From the NCBI GenBank assembly GCA_044220875.1, contig JBGAQH010000004.1:62001-126000 (forward strand): a DNA stretch of 64,000 bases, read 5' to 3'. This document shows positions 26,651-34,800 of the stretch, piece after piece (positions within the stretch are counted from its first letter, which is position 1; the number at the start of each line of letters is the position of its first letter). Source of the DNA: JAEUIT01 sp044220875 (GTDB taxonomy: Bacteria > Planctomycetota > Phycisphaerae > Phycisphaerales > SM1A02). A model generated the notes under the pieces. That model ran no database searches. It was not told the origin of the DNA and saw only the letters and a list, made by a program, of their open reading frames with translations. The translations under genes were made by a program, and so were the position numbers.

Positions 26651-26852
26651 GGATCAATCTCCCGGACAGCGATCCTGCCACAGCCAACGCGCCACCGACA
26701 CACAGGCGCCGCGCGCAGCTGCACTACCCTACCCACGCGCCGCTGCCGCCCCAATCACAATTCGCCGAAATTCACCGCCGGCAAAGCTCGCGCCCGCGCC
26801 GCATGCGGGTCGAGGGAGAGCATCCTGCTCGCTCATGCCCGCAGACGCCGCC

Positions 26853-26894
26853 CTCTCTGCGGCCCTCTGTGTCCTCTGTGCCTCTGTGTTGAAC
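26853..26894 (+). repeat. Single copy of a dispersed repeat (CTCTGTG...GTGTTGA type)
   Basis: The stretch running ...CCTCTGTGCCTCTGTGTTGAA matches the right arm of the inverted-repeat element at 42065-42126 with about three differences over 37 bases. It begins 23 bases after the citrate synthase stop. No inverted partner is visible next to it. The rest of the 26651-26916 intergenic region shows nothing else. Confidence 0.8.
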
Positions 26895-26916
26895 GTACCG
26901 CGCTCAGCGCGCCGCC

Positions 26917-28089
26917 TCACCGCTCGGAGATCGGCACGTACTTCACCGCGTGCGGTCCGACGTAGGACGCCTGCGGGCGGATCAGGCGGTTGTCGCGGAG
27001 CTGCTCGATGCAGTGGCCGCTCCAGCCGGAGATGCGGCTCATCGCGAACATCGGCGTGAAGAGATCCAGTTGCAGGCCGAGCGAGTGATAGGTCGTCGCC
27101 GAGTAGAAGTCGACGTTCGGCCAGATGCCCTTCGAGCCGACTTCGGCGGCCATCAGCTCCTCGATCTTCCGGGACATCTCGTAGAGCTTCTCGTTGCCGG
27201 TGTCGGTCGCGACCTGCTTCGAGAAGGTCTTGAGGTAGGTCGCCCGCGGGTCGGTGGTCTTGTAGACGCGGTGACCGAAGCCCATGATGAGCTCCTTCTT
27301 GGCGAGCCGGTCCTTGATGACGCCCTCGACGCGATCGATGGTGCCGATCTCGTTGAGCATCACCATGACCTCCTCGTTCGCGCCGCCGTGGAGCGGGCCC
27401 TTGAGGGTGCCGACGGCGGTGGTCATCGCCGAGTACATGTCGGAGAGGGTCGCGATGGTGACGCGGGCCGCGAAGGTCGAGGCGTTCAGGCCGTGGTCGG
27501 CGTGCAGGATGAGGCAGACGTCGAGGGCCCGACGCATCGCTTCCGTCGGCTTCTGGCCGGTGAGCATCGTCAGGAAGGAGCCGGCGATCGACTGCGTCGC
27601 GTCAGGCTTGGCGAACGCCTTGCCCTTCCGGTACCGGTCGAAGTTGGCGATGAGGGCCGGCGTCTTCGCGACGAGCTTCAGGGCCTTCTTCTGATTGGCC
27701 TCGATCGAATCGTCGTCGGCGGCCGGGTCAAAGGTGCCGAGGGCCGAGATCATCGTCCGCAGGGCATGCATCGGCGTCGCCGCCTTGGGGAGCTTGGTGA
27801 TCAGCTCGTACATCTCCGCCGGCAGGTCGTACTCGGCCCGGAGGGCTCGCTCGAATTCGGCGAGCTCGTCCCTCTTCGGGAGCCGTCGGTTCCAGAGGAG
27901 GAAGACCGTCTCCTCGAAGGTCGAGTTTCGGGCCAGGCTGTCGATCTCAATGCCGACGTATTCGAGGATTCCCTTCGCGCCGTCGATGAAGGACATCTCG
28001 GTCTCGGCGGCGATCGTGTTGGCGAGCCCCTTGTCCCACGCTGGTTTGGCGGAAGCGGACGAGGTGGCAGGCGCGGCAGTAGCGGTCAT
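26917..28089 (-). CDS. gltA: Citrate synthase
   Basis: Condenses acetyl-CoA and oxaloacetate to citrate, the entry step of the TCA cycle. It has 390 residues from the ATG at 28089, picked because GGAG lies eight bases upstream; an ATG at 28107 would add six residues. The catalytic residues are visible: His199 (HADHGLN), His234 (GPLHGGANEE) and Asp327 (NVDFYSA), together with MGFGHRVYK for substrate binding. The length of about 390 fits the short dimeric citrate synthases of Gram-positive/archaeal type more than the 427-residue E. coli hexamer. It diverges from the rhomboid gene across about 290 bases. A dispersed repeat lies just past its stop. Confidence 0.96.
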   Translation of the reverse strand: MTATAAPATSSASAKPAWDKGLANTIAAETEMSFIDGAKGILEYVGIEIDSLARNSTFEETVFLLWNRRLPKRDELAEFERALRAEYDLPAEMYELITKLPKAATPMHALRTMISALGTFDPAADDDSIEANQKKALKLVAKTPALIANFDRYRKGKAFAKPDATQSIAGSFLTMLTGQKPTEAMRRALDVCLILHADHGLNASTFAARVTIATLSDMYSAMTTAVGTLKGPLHGGANEEVMVMLNEIGTIDRVEGVIKDRLAKKELIMGFGHRVYKTTDPRATYLKTFSKQVATDTGNEKLYEMSRKIEELMAAEVGSKGIWPNVDFYSATTYHSLGLQLDLFTPMFAMSRISGWSGHCIEQLRDNRLIRPQASYVGPHAVKYVPISER

Positions 28090-28366
28090 GGGTGGCTCCG
28101 AAGGCATCCGTGGCGACGGTCAACGGCTCGGGTGCGAGTGTGCTGGTGCCCTCGCCCTGAGCATTCGGCCCGCGATCGCAGGCGGTTTCCGGGAAGTCCC
28201 GCATGGTAGAGGTACACGGGGGCTCGACGCAATTGTCTCGCCATTCCGCAGGCCATTCCGAAGGAAGTTCGGCTCGACGACGAGGGGGCAAGTGCCTCCA
28301 TCCGCGAGGATTCGTGCGGCCTCGCGGAGTGCGGAACTTCTTTTCGGACTGCCCAGCGTCGCCCCC

Positions 28367-28372
28367 TACACT
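28367..28372 (+). promoter_or_regulatory. -10-like TACACT before rhomboid start
   Basis: TACACT ends eight bases before the ATG at 28381, with a weak -35 TTCGGA at 28343-28348. Transcription would begin at or within two bases of the start codon. Confidence 0.45.
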
Positions 28373-28380
28373 GCCCGCCC

Positions 28381-29706
28381 ATGATCGTGCCGCTGGGGAC
28401 AGATCGGGACGGACGGCGACCGCCGCGTGCGACGGTCCTCCTCATCGCGCTCAACGTCGCGGTGTACATCGCGATGATGACGGGAGCCGCGGCGTTCTGG
28501 ACCGATCGGGATCTGGTCGATCAGCTTCGGGCGGTCGTCTCGGTCAACCATCGCGTCTCGGACCTCGAACTCTATCGCCAGATCTTCGTCAGCCAGATGT
28601 GGACCATGCCGGGCAGCACCCCCTGGTGGTCGCTCTTCACGGCGATGTTCACGCACGATCCGAACTCGATCCTGCACATCGCCGGCAACATGATCTTCCT
28701 GTGGGCCTTCGGGAAGTCGATCGAGAGCCACCTCGGCTTTTGGCGATTCCTGATCCTCTATCTGGCAGGCGGGATGGCGGCATGGGGCGTTCACGCCCTG
28801 CTCGGCGGCGGGCCGGCGATCGGAGCGAGCGGCGCGACCTCCTCGGTCGCGTGCCTCTTTCTCGCCTTCTTCCCGCGAAGCCACACCCGCGTCCTCTACC
28901 TCTTCGGGATGTCGCTGCACTCTGTCTCGAGCGCCTGGCTGATCGGGCTCTACTTCACGATCGACGTCGTCCGAGCCTCGCTCGATTCGGCCGGCATCAT
29001 GCCCTCGGACGTCGCGTCGGGTGCCCACATCGGCGGCTCGCTCTTCGGTCTCGGCGCCGGCCTCTTCCTTCTTCGCATGGGCTGGGCTCCGCGCGGCGAA
29101 TGGGATCTCCTGCATCTCACGCGACAGTTCTTCCGCCGGCGGGCGATGCGGGCCGCGCTCCAGCCGACCGGCCCCACGCCATGGATGAGCGGAAAGGCCC
29201 GCGGGCCGATTGCGGCCGGCGGTCCGCTCACCGGAACGAGCGCCGAGGAAGCGCTGCTGCGGGCTGCGGTCACCACGGCCTTGCGCGCCGGCGATGACGC
29301 GAAGACGACGCTCGCCTACGGAGCACTTCTGGCGAAGTTCCCCGGCGCGACGCTGGCCCCGGACCTCCAGCTCGACGTCGCCAACCGCGCGATGCGGAGC
29401 GATGCCCTTCCCCTGGCGATGCAGGGGTATGCAAGTTTCCTCGCGTCGGCGCCGGGCCATTCGAAGGGGCCTGAGGTGCGATTGCTCCTCGCGGCGATCT
29501 ACATCCGCCGGCTCGGTCAGCCTGCGGCGGCGACGCCGCTCTTGGTCGGGCTGCGCGAGCGGCTGCAGGATCCCGCTCAACTCGCCCTCCTCGACTCGCT
29601 TCTGGCCGAATGTCCTGCTGTGGCGCCGCCACCGATCCCGCCGCCACAGCCGCCGGAACAACGCCCCAACGGGGCCCCCGGCGCGAGCAGCGAGCGGCGT
29701 TCGTGA
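28381..29706 (+). CDS. Rhomboid-family intramembrane serine protease with helical C-terminal domain
   Basis: 441 residues. About six membrane spans lie in residues 17-240. The catalytic dyad is Ser150 in GASGA and His216 in GAHIGG, and the HIAGNMIFLWAFG segment (99-111) is the conserved rhomboid second helix. Residues about 255-441 form a soluble extension with TPR-like helical repeats (LRAAVTTALRAGDD ... LLLAAIYIRRLGQPAAATPLLVGL) and a Pro-rich tail. The enzyme cuts membrane proteins within or near the bilayer; its substrate is unknown. The stop overlaps the trpF start (GTGA), so the two are translationally coupled, an odd pairing by function. Confidence 0.93.
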   Translation: MIVPLGTDRDGRRPPRATVLLIALNVAVYIAMMTGAAAFWTDRDLVDQLRAVVSVNHRVSDLELYRQIFVSQMWTMPGSTPWWSLFTAMFTHDPNSILHIAGNMIFLWAFGKSIESHLGFWRFLILYLAGGMAAWGVHALLGGGPAIGASGATSSVACLFLAFFPRSHTRVLYLFGMSLHSVSSAWLIGLYFTIDVVRASLDSAGIMPSDVASGAHIGGSLFGLGAGLFLLRMGWAPRGEWDLLHLTRQFFRRRAMRAALQPTGPTPWMSGKARGPIAAGGPLTGTSAEEALLRAAVTTALRAGDDAKTTLAYGALLAKFPGATLAPDLQLDVANRAMRSDALPLAMQGYASFLASAPGHSKGPEVRLLLAAIYIRRLGQPAAATPLLVGLRERLQDPAQLALLDSLLAECPAVAPPPIPPPQPPEQRPNGAPGASSERRS

Positions 29707-30314
29707 GCCGGCTCCTCATCAAGATCTGCGGCGTGACGCATGAGGAGCACATCGCCGCCGCCAGCGAGAGCGGCGCCGACCTCGTCGGGCTCGTACTCTG
29801 GCCAGGAAGCCCTCGGCACGTCACGATCGACCGGGCGCTGGCGTTGGCCGCATACGCTCGTCAACGGACGCTGGAAACGGTCGCCTTGGTCGTCGATCCC
29901 GACGACGCGCTCCTCGCTGCGGCCGCGGCGTTCGATCGCGTGCAGTTTCACGGCAACGAGTCCTGCGAGCGATTGAGCGCCGTCGAGCGCCCGACGATTC
30001 GCGGCTTCGCCTTCTCGCCCGACGCCCTCGCCCGATGGGATGCCTGCCCCCATGCCGATTGGCTCATCGTCGACGGCCCACAGGGTGGTGGCGGCGCGGC
30101 GTTCGATCATGCGGCGCTCGGTCCGCTGGTCAGCGCCCTGCGGAAGCCCTGGCTTCTTGCCGGCGGACTTACGCCGGCAACGGTGACGCAGGCGATCGCG
30201 GTTGCGAAGCCCACCGGCGTCGACGTCTCAAGCGGCGTCGAGCGCGTCCGGGGCGTGAAGGACCCGGCGCTCATCCAGGCGTTCTGTACGGCCGCCCGCA
30301 GCGCAGGCGGCTAA
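29703..30314 (+). CDS. trpF: Phosphoribosylanthranilate isomerase
   Basis: Third step of tryptophan synthesis from anthranilate: converts phosphoribosylanthranilate to CdRP by an Amadori rearrangement. It has 203 residues from the GTG at 29703, overlapping the rhomboid stop by four bases. The TIM-barrel motifs are in order: KICGVTH with the catalytic Cys, GADLVGLVLWPGSPR, VQFHGNE, DGPQGGGGAAFDH with the catalytic Asp region, LLAGGLTPATV and GVDVSSGVE. No other trp genes are in the window, so the pathway is scattered in this genome. Confidence 0.95.
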   Translation: MSRLLIKICGVTHEEHIAAASESGADLVGLVLWPGSPRHVTIDRALALAAYARQRTLETVALVVDPDDALLAAAAAFDRVQFHGNESCERLSAVERPTIRGFAFSPDALARWDACPHADWLIVDGPQGGGGAAFDHAALGPLVSALRKPWLLAGGLTPATVTQAIAVAKPTGVDVSSGVERVRGVKDPALIQAFCTAARSAGG

Positions 30315-30337
30315 CAGTACGGTCACCGACGTCGCCC

Positions 30338-31291
30338 TCACTTCGCCTTCGGCGCCGTCGTGATGCGCACGTCGCCCGACGCGGCCGACGCTGCGATCTT
30401 CGCGCCGCTTCCCGAGAGCGTCGCCGAGCCGCGAGTTTCCTTCCCGGGAACGCCGAGCGTGATGCTGCCCGAGGCCGTCTCGATCGAACCCGAGGGCTCG
30501 GCGCCCGCGGGCAACAGGATCGCGATATCCCCCGACGCCGTGCTCACCGCGCCGGCGGCGATGGCGGGAAAGTCGACGAACTGAAGTTGCACGTCGCCCG
30601 AGGCGGTTGCGATCTTGAAGGGGCCCGCCATGCCCTTGATGACGATGTCACCGCTGGCGGCATCGACGTCGCTCTTGGCAATCGACGGTGCGAGGATGGT
30701 GAGGTCACCGGAGGCCGTTTCGCAGCGCAGCGCCGCAAGGGGAGCGCGGAAGACGAGCTTTCCGTCGCCGCTCGCGGAATCGAGGGAGAAGCTCGTCACG
30801 GCGACGTCGGCGTTGACGTCACCGCTGGCCACCGAGACCGCGGCGGCGACATCGCCGTAGTTCCCGGTCATGTGGACGTCGCCCGAGGCGGAGTCGATGA
30901 GGAAGGGAACGCCAGCGGGAAGCGCGATCTTCAGCGTGCCGCTTCCCGACCAGTTCCACACGCCGATGTTCTCGCCCTTCACACCCTGCCGCACGTAGAG
31001 CGTGTCGCCTTCCCGATCGAGGTGCACGGTGCACTTCTCGATCTCCCGCTCCGCCGTCTCATTGCCGCCCGAGGTCTGAAGCACGATGAGGGCATCGACG
31101 CTCACCGAGTCGGCGGTGGCGACGGAAAGGTCGACGTCGAGAAAGCGGCTCTCGATGACCAGCTTGGTCGGCTTCGCGTCCGACCCGGTGAAGGAACGCT
31201 GGGCCTTCCCGTCGAGGTTCATGCAGCCGGTGAGGAGCACCGACGGAGCGAGGGCGAGGGCGATGGCGGCGGAGCGGAGGAGTGCGTGCAT
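30338..31291 (-). CDS. DUF4097 repeat lipoprotein
   Basis: 317 residues from the ATG at 31291. MHALLRSAAIALALAPSVLL is followed by the lipobox LTGC, so the protein is probably lipid-anchored. The mature part carries about nine repeats of roughly 20 residues centred on xASGDv: SASGDVHM, VASGDVNA, SASGDGKL, TASGDLTI, AASGDIVI, TASGDVQL, TASGDIAI, TASGSITL, AASGDVRI. This is the DUF4097/putative auto-transporter adhesin head fold, a right-handed beta-helix. The function is unknown; related proteins sit at the cell envelope. It converges on trpF and diverges from the STAS gene. Confidence 0.88.
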   Translation of the reverse strand: MHALLRSAAIALALAPSVLLTGCMNLDGKAQRSFTGSDAKPTKLVIESRFLDVDLSVATADSVSVDALIVLQTSGGNETAEREIEKCTVHLDREGDTLYVRQGVKGENIGVWNWSGSGTLKIALPAGVPFLIDSASGDVHMTGNYGDVAAAVSVASGDVNADVAVTSFSLDSASGDGKLVFRAPLAALRCETASGDLTILAPSIAKSDVDAASGDIVIKGMAGPFKIATASGDVQLQFVDFPAIAAGAVSTASGDIAILLPAGAEPSGSIETASGSITLGVPGKETRGSATLSGSGAKIAASAASGDVRITTAPKAK

Positions 31292-31525
31292 GGGAATCAG
31301 CCTACAGAAGGACGGGCGAACGAAGCAGCCGGTGGGAAGCGAATCGTCGTCACCACGTGGCGAGGCGGTCATTGGGAATCGCGACGCGGCTCTTCCCCGG
31401 TGGGTGGCGAGCCGTTTTGCGCCGGAGGCGGCCGGACCCACGACCGCGGTCGGAGCGTACCGACGCAACCAGATCTTCATCGCTCCTTGGGAGTACGCTT
31501 GCGAGCTCCCCCGAACATTCTTCGC

Positions 31526-31957
31526 ATGCCTGACGCAGCCCAGCCCACCCACCATTCGTCGTCCGCACCCGAGGGGAGGGCGACGGCCTCCCTGCTCGTC
31601 CATGAGGCGGGCGACCATCTGAGTCACGTGGCCCTGCAGGGGCTCCTCAGCATCGAAGGCGCCCAGGCGGTCGAGACGGCATTCACGTCCGCCGTCACGG
31701 CCCGACGGCGGGCGACGATCATCGAAGTCGCCGAGGTCAGCTTCCTCGCCTCCTACGCCATTTCGATGATCGTGAGCGCCTCCCGCGCGGTGCGGCTCCG
31801 CAAGCAGCCCTTCATCCTTGTCGGTGCCAATCCCGAGGTCGACGCCGTCCTGCGGGCCACGCGCCTGCACCAGATCATGTCGATCGTGGCCACGCTCGAC
31901 GAGGCGATGGCGATCGTCGCCCAGACCACGCAGGGTTCGGACGCGGCTGCTTCGTAG
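31526..31957 (+). CDS. STAS-domain protein (anti-sigma factor antagonist type)
   Basis: 143 residues from the ATG at 31526, chosen as the first start in frame close to the domain. Residues 20-135 resemble a STAS domain: LLVHEAGDHLSHVALQGLLS, then the central strand-helix TIIEVAEVSFLASYAISM. In classical antagonists the site reads DSSG; here it is ASYA, so the Asp is replaced by Ala75 but Ser76, the residue normally phosphorylated, remains. It would bind an anti-sigma kinase if active, but no such kinase is adjacent. It stands alone, converging on the RdgC-like gene. Confidence 0.8.
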   Translation: MPDAAQPTHHSSSAPEGRATASLLVHEAGDHLSHVALQGLLSIEGAQAVETAFTSAVTARRRATIIEVAEVSFLASYAISMIVSASRAVRLRKQPFILVGANPEVDAVLRATRLHQIMSIVATLDEAMAIVAQTTQGSDAAAS

Positions 31958-31972
31958 GCTGCGCCGCGATCG

Positions 31973-31988
31973 CGCGGCAAGGTCTCCG
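31973..31988. terminator. Small hairpin between STAS and RdgC-like genes
   Basis: GCCGCG-ATCG-CGCGGC, a perfect 6-bp stem with a tetraloop between two convergent genes. Short and without a T-run. Confidence 0.4.
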
Positions 31989-32003
31989 CGCGCCGTCCCG
32001 ACC

Positions 32004-33380
32004 TCACGCTGGCGCCGCCCCCCGCCGCGCTCCCTGCGTCACCAGCGTGCCATCCGGCTTCACTTCGGTCACCGTCCGTTCCTTTGCCCTCGCTCCGCCC
32101 CCGGCGACCCGTCCGCCCCCCTCATCATGGCGGCGACCCCGTCCCATGGCGGCGATCCACGCCTTCATCTGACCGGCTTTCGTCTCCCAGCTCGCGCCGA
32201 AACGGTCCTTGAGGAACGCGTCGTAGAGTGCGATGAGCAGCCGGTCGAGCGTCAGCAGGTGATCGATGCGCTGCTCGAGCGTCTGTCGCGGCGTGAGACG
32301 ATGCTCCTCCTCCGGCTTGGGCAGCGTCAGCCCGCTCACCGCAAATCGATCGCCCTGCAGGACGAGCCGGAACTCCTGTCCGTGGGCCGCGATGGTCAGG
32401 CCGATCTTGCGAGGCCACTTGCCCGATTGAAGCGCCTTCGCCGCCTCGACGACCTTGGTGGGCGTCTCGCCGCGCAGGCTTTGGGTGCCGGTGACGCCCC
32501 AGGCGCACTCCATGTCGAGCATGCGGTCGATGAGGATCGCGACCGTCGGGCCGCCGGTTTCGATGACCCCCTCGTGCTCGTCGCAGTGCCACCACAGCCA
32601 GAGGAGAAAGAGATTGCCCAGGAAGTCGTTGGGCTCGCCGCCGGCGGTCGCCCACGGCACCTCGGGCCGGCCCGCGGCGCGAAAGTGGGCCGCGCCGCCG
32701 AGTTCGTCGTCGAGGTCGCGGGAAGGGCCTTCGGGTCGGTCGACCAAGGCGTCGGGCAGCGCGTCCTCGAGCGCCGCGGTCATGCCCCGAGCGGCGAGGA
32801 GATCAAGCGCGAGCGTCCCGGCGCTGCGCCGATCGAGTCGGATATCGAAGGCGACATCGAAGAGCGACTTCAGCTCCTGGAAGTGGGCGTCGCTCGTGAT
32901 CGGAGCGAGCAGCAATCCGCTCGGCAGATCCCAGAGAAAGGGCACCATGGCGACCTTCCGATACTTGCCGTCGGAGAGGTCCTTCTTGCAGCGATCCTCG
33001 GCCTCCTCCTTCGCCTCGCGCCGCGAGGCCCGCGAGAGCGCCTGCACGCCGTCGCTGTCGCGCCCGCGGCGGGCGTCCTCGGCCATCGTGCGATAGGCCC
33101 GCTTGATCTCGGTCGGCACGGCGGCGACGTCGACCCGCATCGCCGCCAGAAGCGACGCCGCGAAGCCGCAGGCCTCGTAGTGAAACTCGCCGTCGAAGAC
33201 ATGGCGGCCGGTGCAGAAGCCGCTGGCGATCTCCCGCGCCTCGCCGACGGACGGAGCGCTCGACGGCGGCTTCAGGAGATGCTCGCGCATCGACGCGAAG
33301 AGGGCGTCATCAGGCGCGGCGGCAACGTCGCCGGTGACGGTGAAGCGGGCGTAGCCGATGGAGCCGGAGCGAAAGGGCAT
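32004..33380 (-). CDS. RdgC-like protein
   Basis: 458 residues from the ATG at 33380 (MPFRSGSIGYARFTVTGD); 19 upstream codons are open but unlike the family. The N-terminal strand pattern, the middle segment FLGNLFLLWLWWHCDE and the hydrophobic LDLLAARGMTAALEDAL region resemble the RdgC superfamily, DNA-binding ring proteins that modulate RecA in proteobacteria. E. coli RdgC is about 303 residues, so this is much longer, with a charged insertion (RRGRDSDGVQALSRASRRE) and a Gly/Arg-rich tail. The assignment is by fold-level resemblance and moderately sure. It lies 72 bases after the DUF4340 operon, same strand. Confidence 0.65.
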   Translation of the reverse strand: MPFRSGSIGYARFTVTGDVAAAPDDALFASMREHLLKPPSSAPSVGEAREIASGFCTGRHVFDGEFHYEACGFAASLLAAMRVDVAAVPTEIKRAYRTMAEDARRGRDSDGVQALSRASRREAKEEAEDRCKKDLSDGKYRKVAMVPFLWDLPSGLLLAPITSDAHFQELKSLFDVAFDIRLDRRSAGTLALDLLAARGMTAALEDALPDALVDRPEGPSRDLDDELGGAAHFRAAGRPEVPWATAGGEPNDFLGNLFLLWLWWHCDEHEGVIETGGPTVAILIDRMLDMECAWGVTGTQSLRGETPTKVVEAAKALQSGKWPRKIGLTIAAHGQEFRLVLQGDRFAVSGLTLPKPEEEHRLTPRQTLEQRIDHLLTLDRLLIALYDAFLKDRFGASWETKAGQMKAWIAAMGRGRRHDEGGGRVAGGGARAKERTVTEVKPDGTLVTQGARRGAAPA

Positions 33381-33452
33381 AGCCCCGCATGGTCGGGGAT
33401 TCGATCCGCCCGTCGGGGCCGGAGCAAGGTTGTCCACAGGCCGACGCGAGCG

Positions 33453-34784
33453 TCAATTCGTCCGGGCGAAGTCGTCAAAACCCAACGGCAGCACCAGCGT
33501 CGCCGCATGTACGCGCAGGGCGCTGTCGCCGTTCTCGAAGCCCCAGCGCGAGCTCTTGCTGTCGCGGGCGACGCGAATGACGTCGAGCGGCTTGCCGTCG
33601 AAGCCGAAGAGGAGCACCGTCGCGACTTCCATCTCCTTCGGGAAGGCCCCGAGTCCCATTTCCGGGGCCCGCGTCGTGCAGAGCGCCGTCAGCAGGGCGT
33701 CGACGGCGGCGACGTTGGCGGGAATCGCCGCGGAATCGGTCCCGCCCTTCGACGCCGCGACGGTCCAATGGTCAAGCGAACGGGTGAGTTCGACCGTCTC
33801 GCTCGCCCCGCGGATTTCGATCCGCTTCACGTCCGCGGCCCGCACCGCGGTCGCGACCGGGTCGATGAGCGACTCGAAGGCCGGGAAGAGCATCGCCTGC
33901 GTGCCGGTCGAGAGCCGCACCACGCTTGGAATGCCCTCGATCATCGCATAGCGATCGGCGCTGCCGACGCCGAGCGGGGCGCCGACCAGGAGCGTCCGCT
34001 TCGCCGCGCCGCCGTCGCCCGCGAATTCGATCTCCAGCCGGGCGTCGGGGGTCGCGAGACCGAAAGGCACGAGGTCCTTCGGCTGGTCGTGGAGGAAGCC
34101 CTCCGAGCGGGCCCGGACGATCGCACCTAACAGTTCGTCCACGCGGCCGGCGTCGGCGCGGGTTCGCAGCGGCGCGGTGATCGCCCATCGCTCGCCGGTG
34201 CGGGTGAGCTCGATCGTGGCGTTCGGCACGACGCGGCGAATCGCCGTCGGGCGTCCGAGGGCGTCGGGGAAGAGCATGCGCGATCGCCATTCCTTCGGAT
34301 CCATCTCGACGGCCCGCTCGTAGAGCGCGGCGTCGGTGACGAACGAGGAGTTCCCCGTGCGGATCCACGCCCGGCCCGCCACGCCGCGGCGATCGAAGGC
34401 GATCTCCCATCGCCGGTCGCCGGCTTCGAGCGTCAGCGTCGCCGCGGGCCCGCTCGCCGGCGCGTCCATCGCCTCGACGCGCCGGAACGCCCGCAGGTCG
34501 GCGGCCTGGGCGATGAGCTGGCGAGCGCTGAACTCGTCGAGATCGGCCGCGAACGGCTCCATTTGCCGCCAGCGGCTCCCATCCTTGGTGAAGACGTAGC
34601 GCGCTCCGCCGCGTTCCAGTCGAATGGTCGCGACGCGATCGACGTCCACGGCGCCGGCTCCGTCGAAGACCCGCTCGCGCTCTTCGGCGCGGGTCGCGAC
34701 GGCGCCGCGCTCGCGGAGCGCCCACCATCCCCCCGCGGCGGCCGCGGCAAGTGTCCAGACGAAGATGGTTCGGGCCATGCGCAT
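33453..34784 (-). CDS. DUF4340 domain protein
   Basis: 443 residues. One N-terminal membrane span (residues 5-22, TIFVWTLAAAAAGGWWAL) precedes a periplasmic region with repeated DUF4340 beta units: ATIRLERGGARYVFTKDGSRWRQ, ATIELTRTGERWAITAP, and KRIEIRGASETVELTRSLDHW. DUF4340 proteins regularly follow GldA/GldFG-like ABC transporter genes, as here, 16 bases after the transporter gene. They probably form an accessory part of that complex. The role is unknown. The ATG at 34784 is followed by a second in-frame ATG at 34778. Confidence 0.88.
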   Translation of the reverse strand: MRMARTIFVWTLAAAAAGGWWALRERGAVATRAEERERVFDGAGAVDVDRVATIRLERGGARYVFTKDGSRWRQMEPFAADLDEFSARQLIAQAADLRAFRRVEAMDAPASGPAATLTLEAGDRRWEIAFDRRGVAGRAWIRTGNSSFVTDAALYERAVEMDPKEWRSRMLFPDALGRPTAIRRVVPNATIELTRTGERWAITAPLRTRADAGRVDELLGAIVRARSEGFLHDQPKDLVPFGLATPDARLEIEFAGDGGAAKRTLLVGAPLGVGSADRYAMIEGIPSVVRLSTGTQAMLFPAFESLIDPVATAVRAADVKRIEIRGASETVELTRSLDHWTVAASKGGTDSAAIPANVAAVDALLTALCTTRAPEMGLGAFPKEMEVATVLLFGFDGKPLDVIRVARDSKSSRWGFENGDSALRVHAATLVLPLGFDDFARTN

Positions 34785-34800
34785 GGGTGTCGTCGACTCG

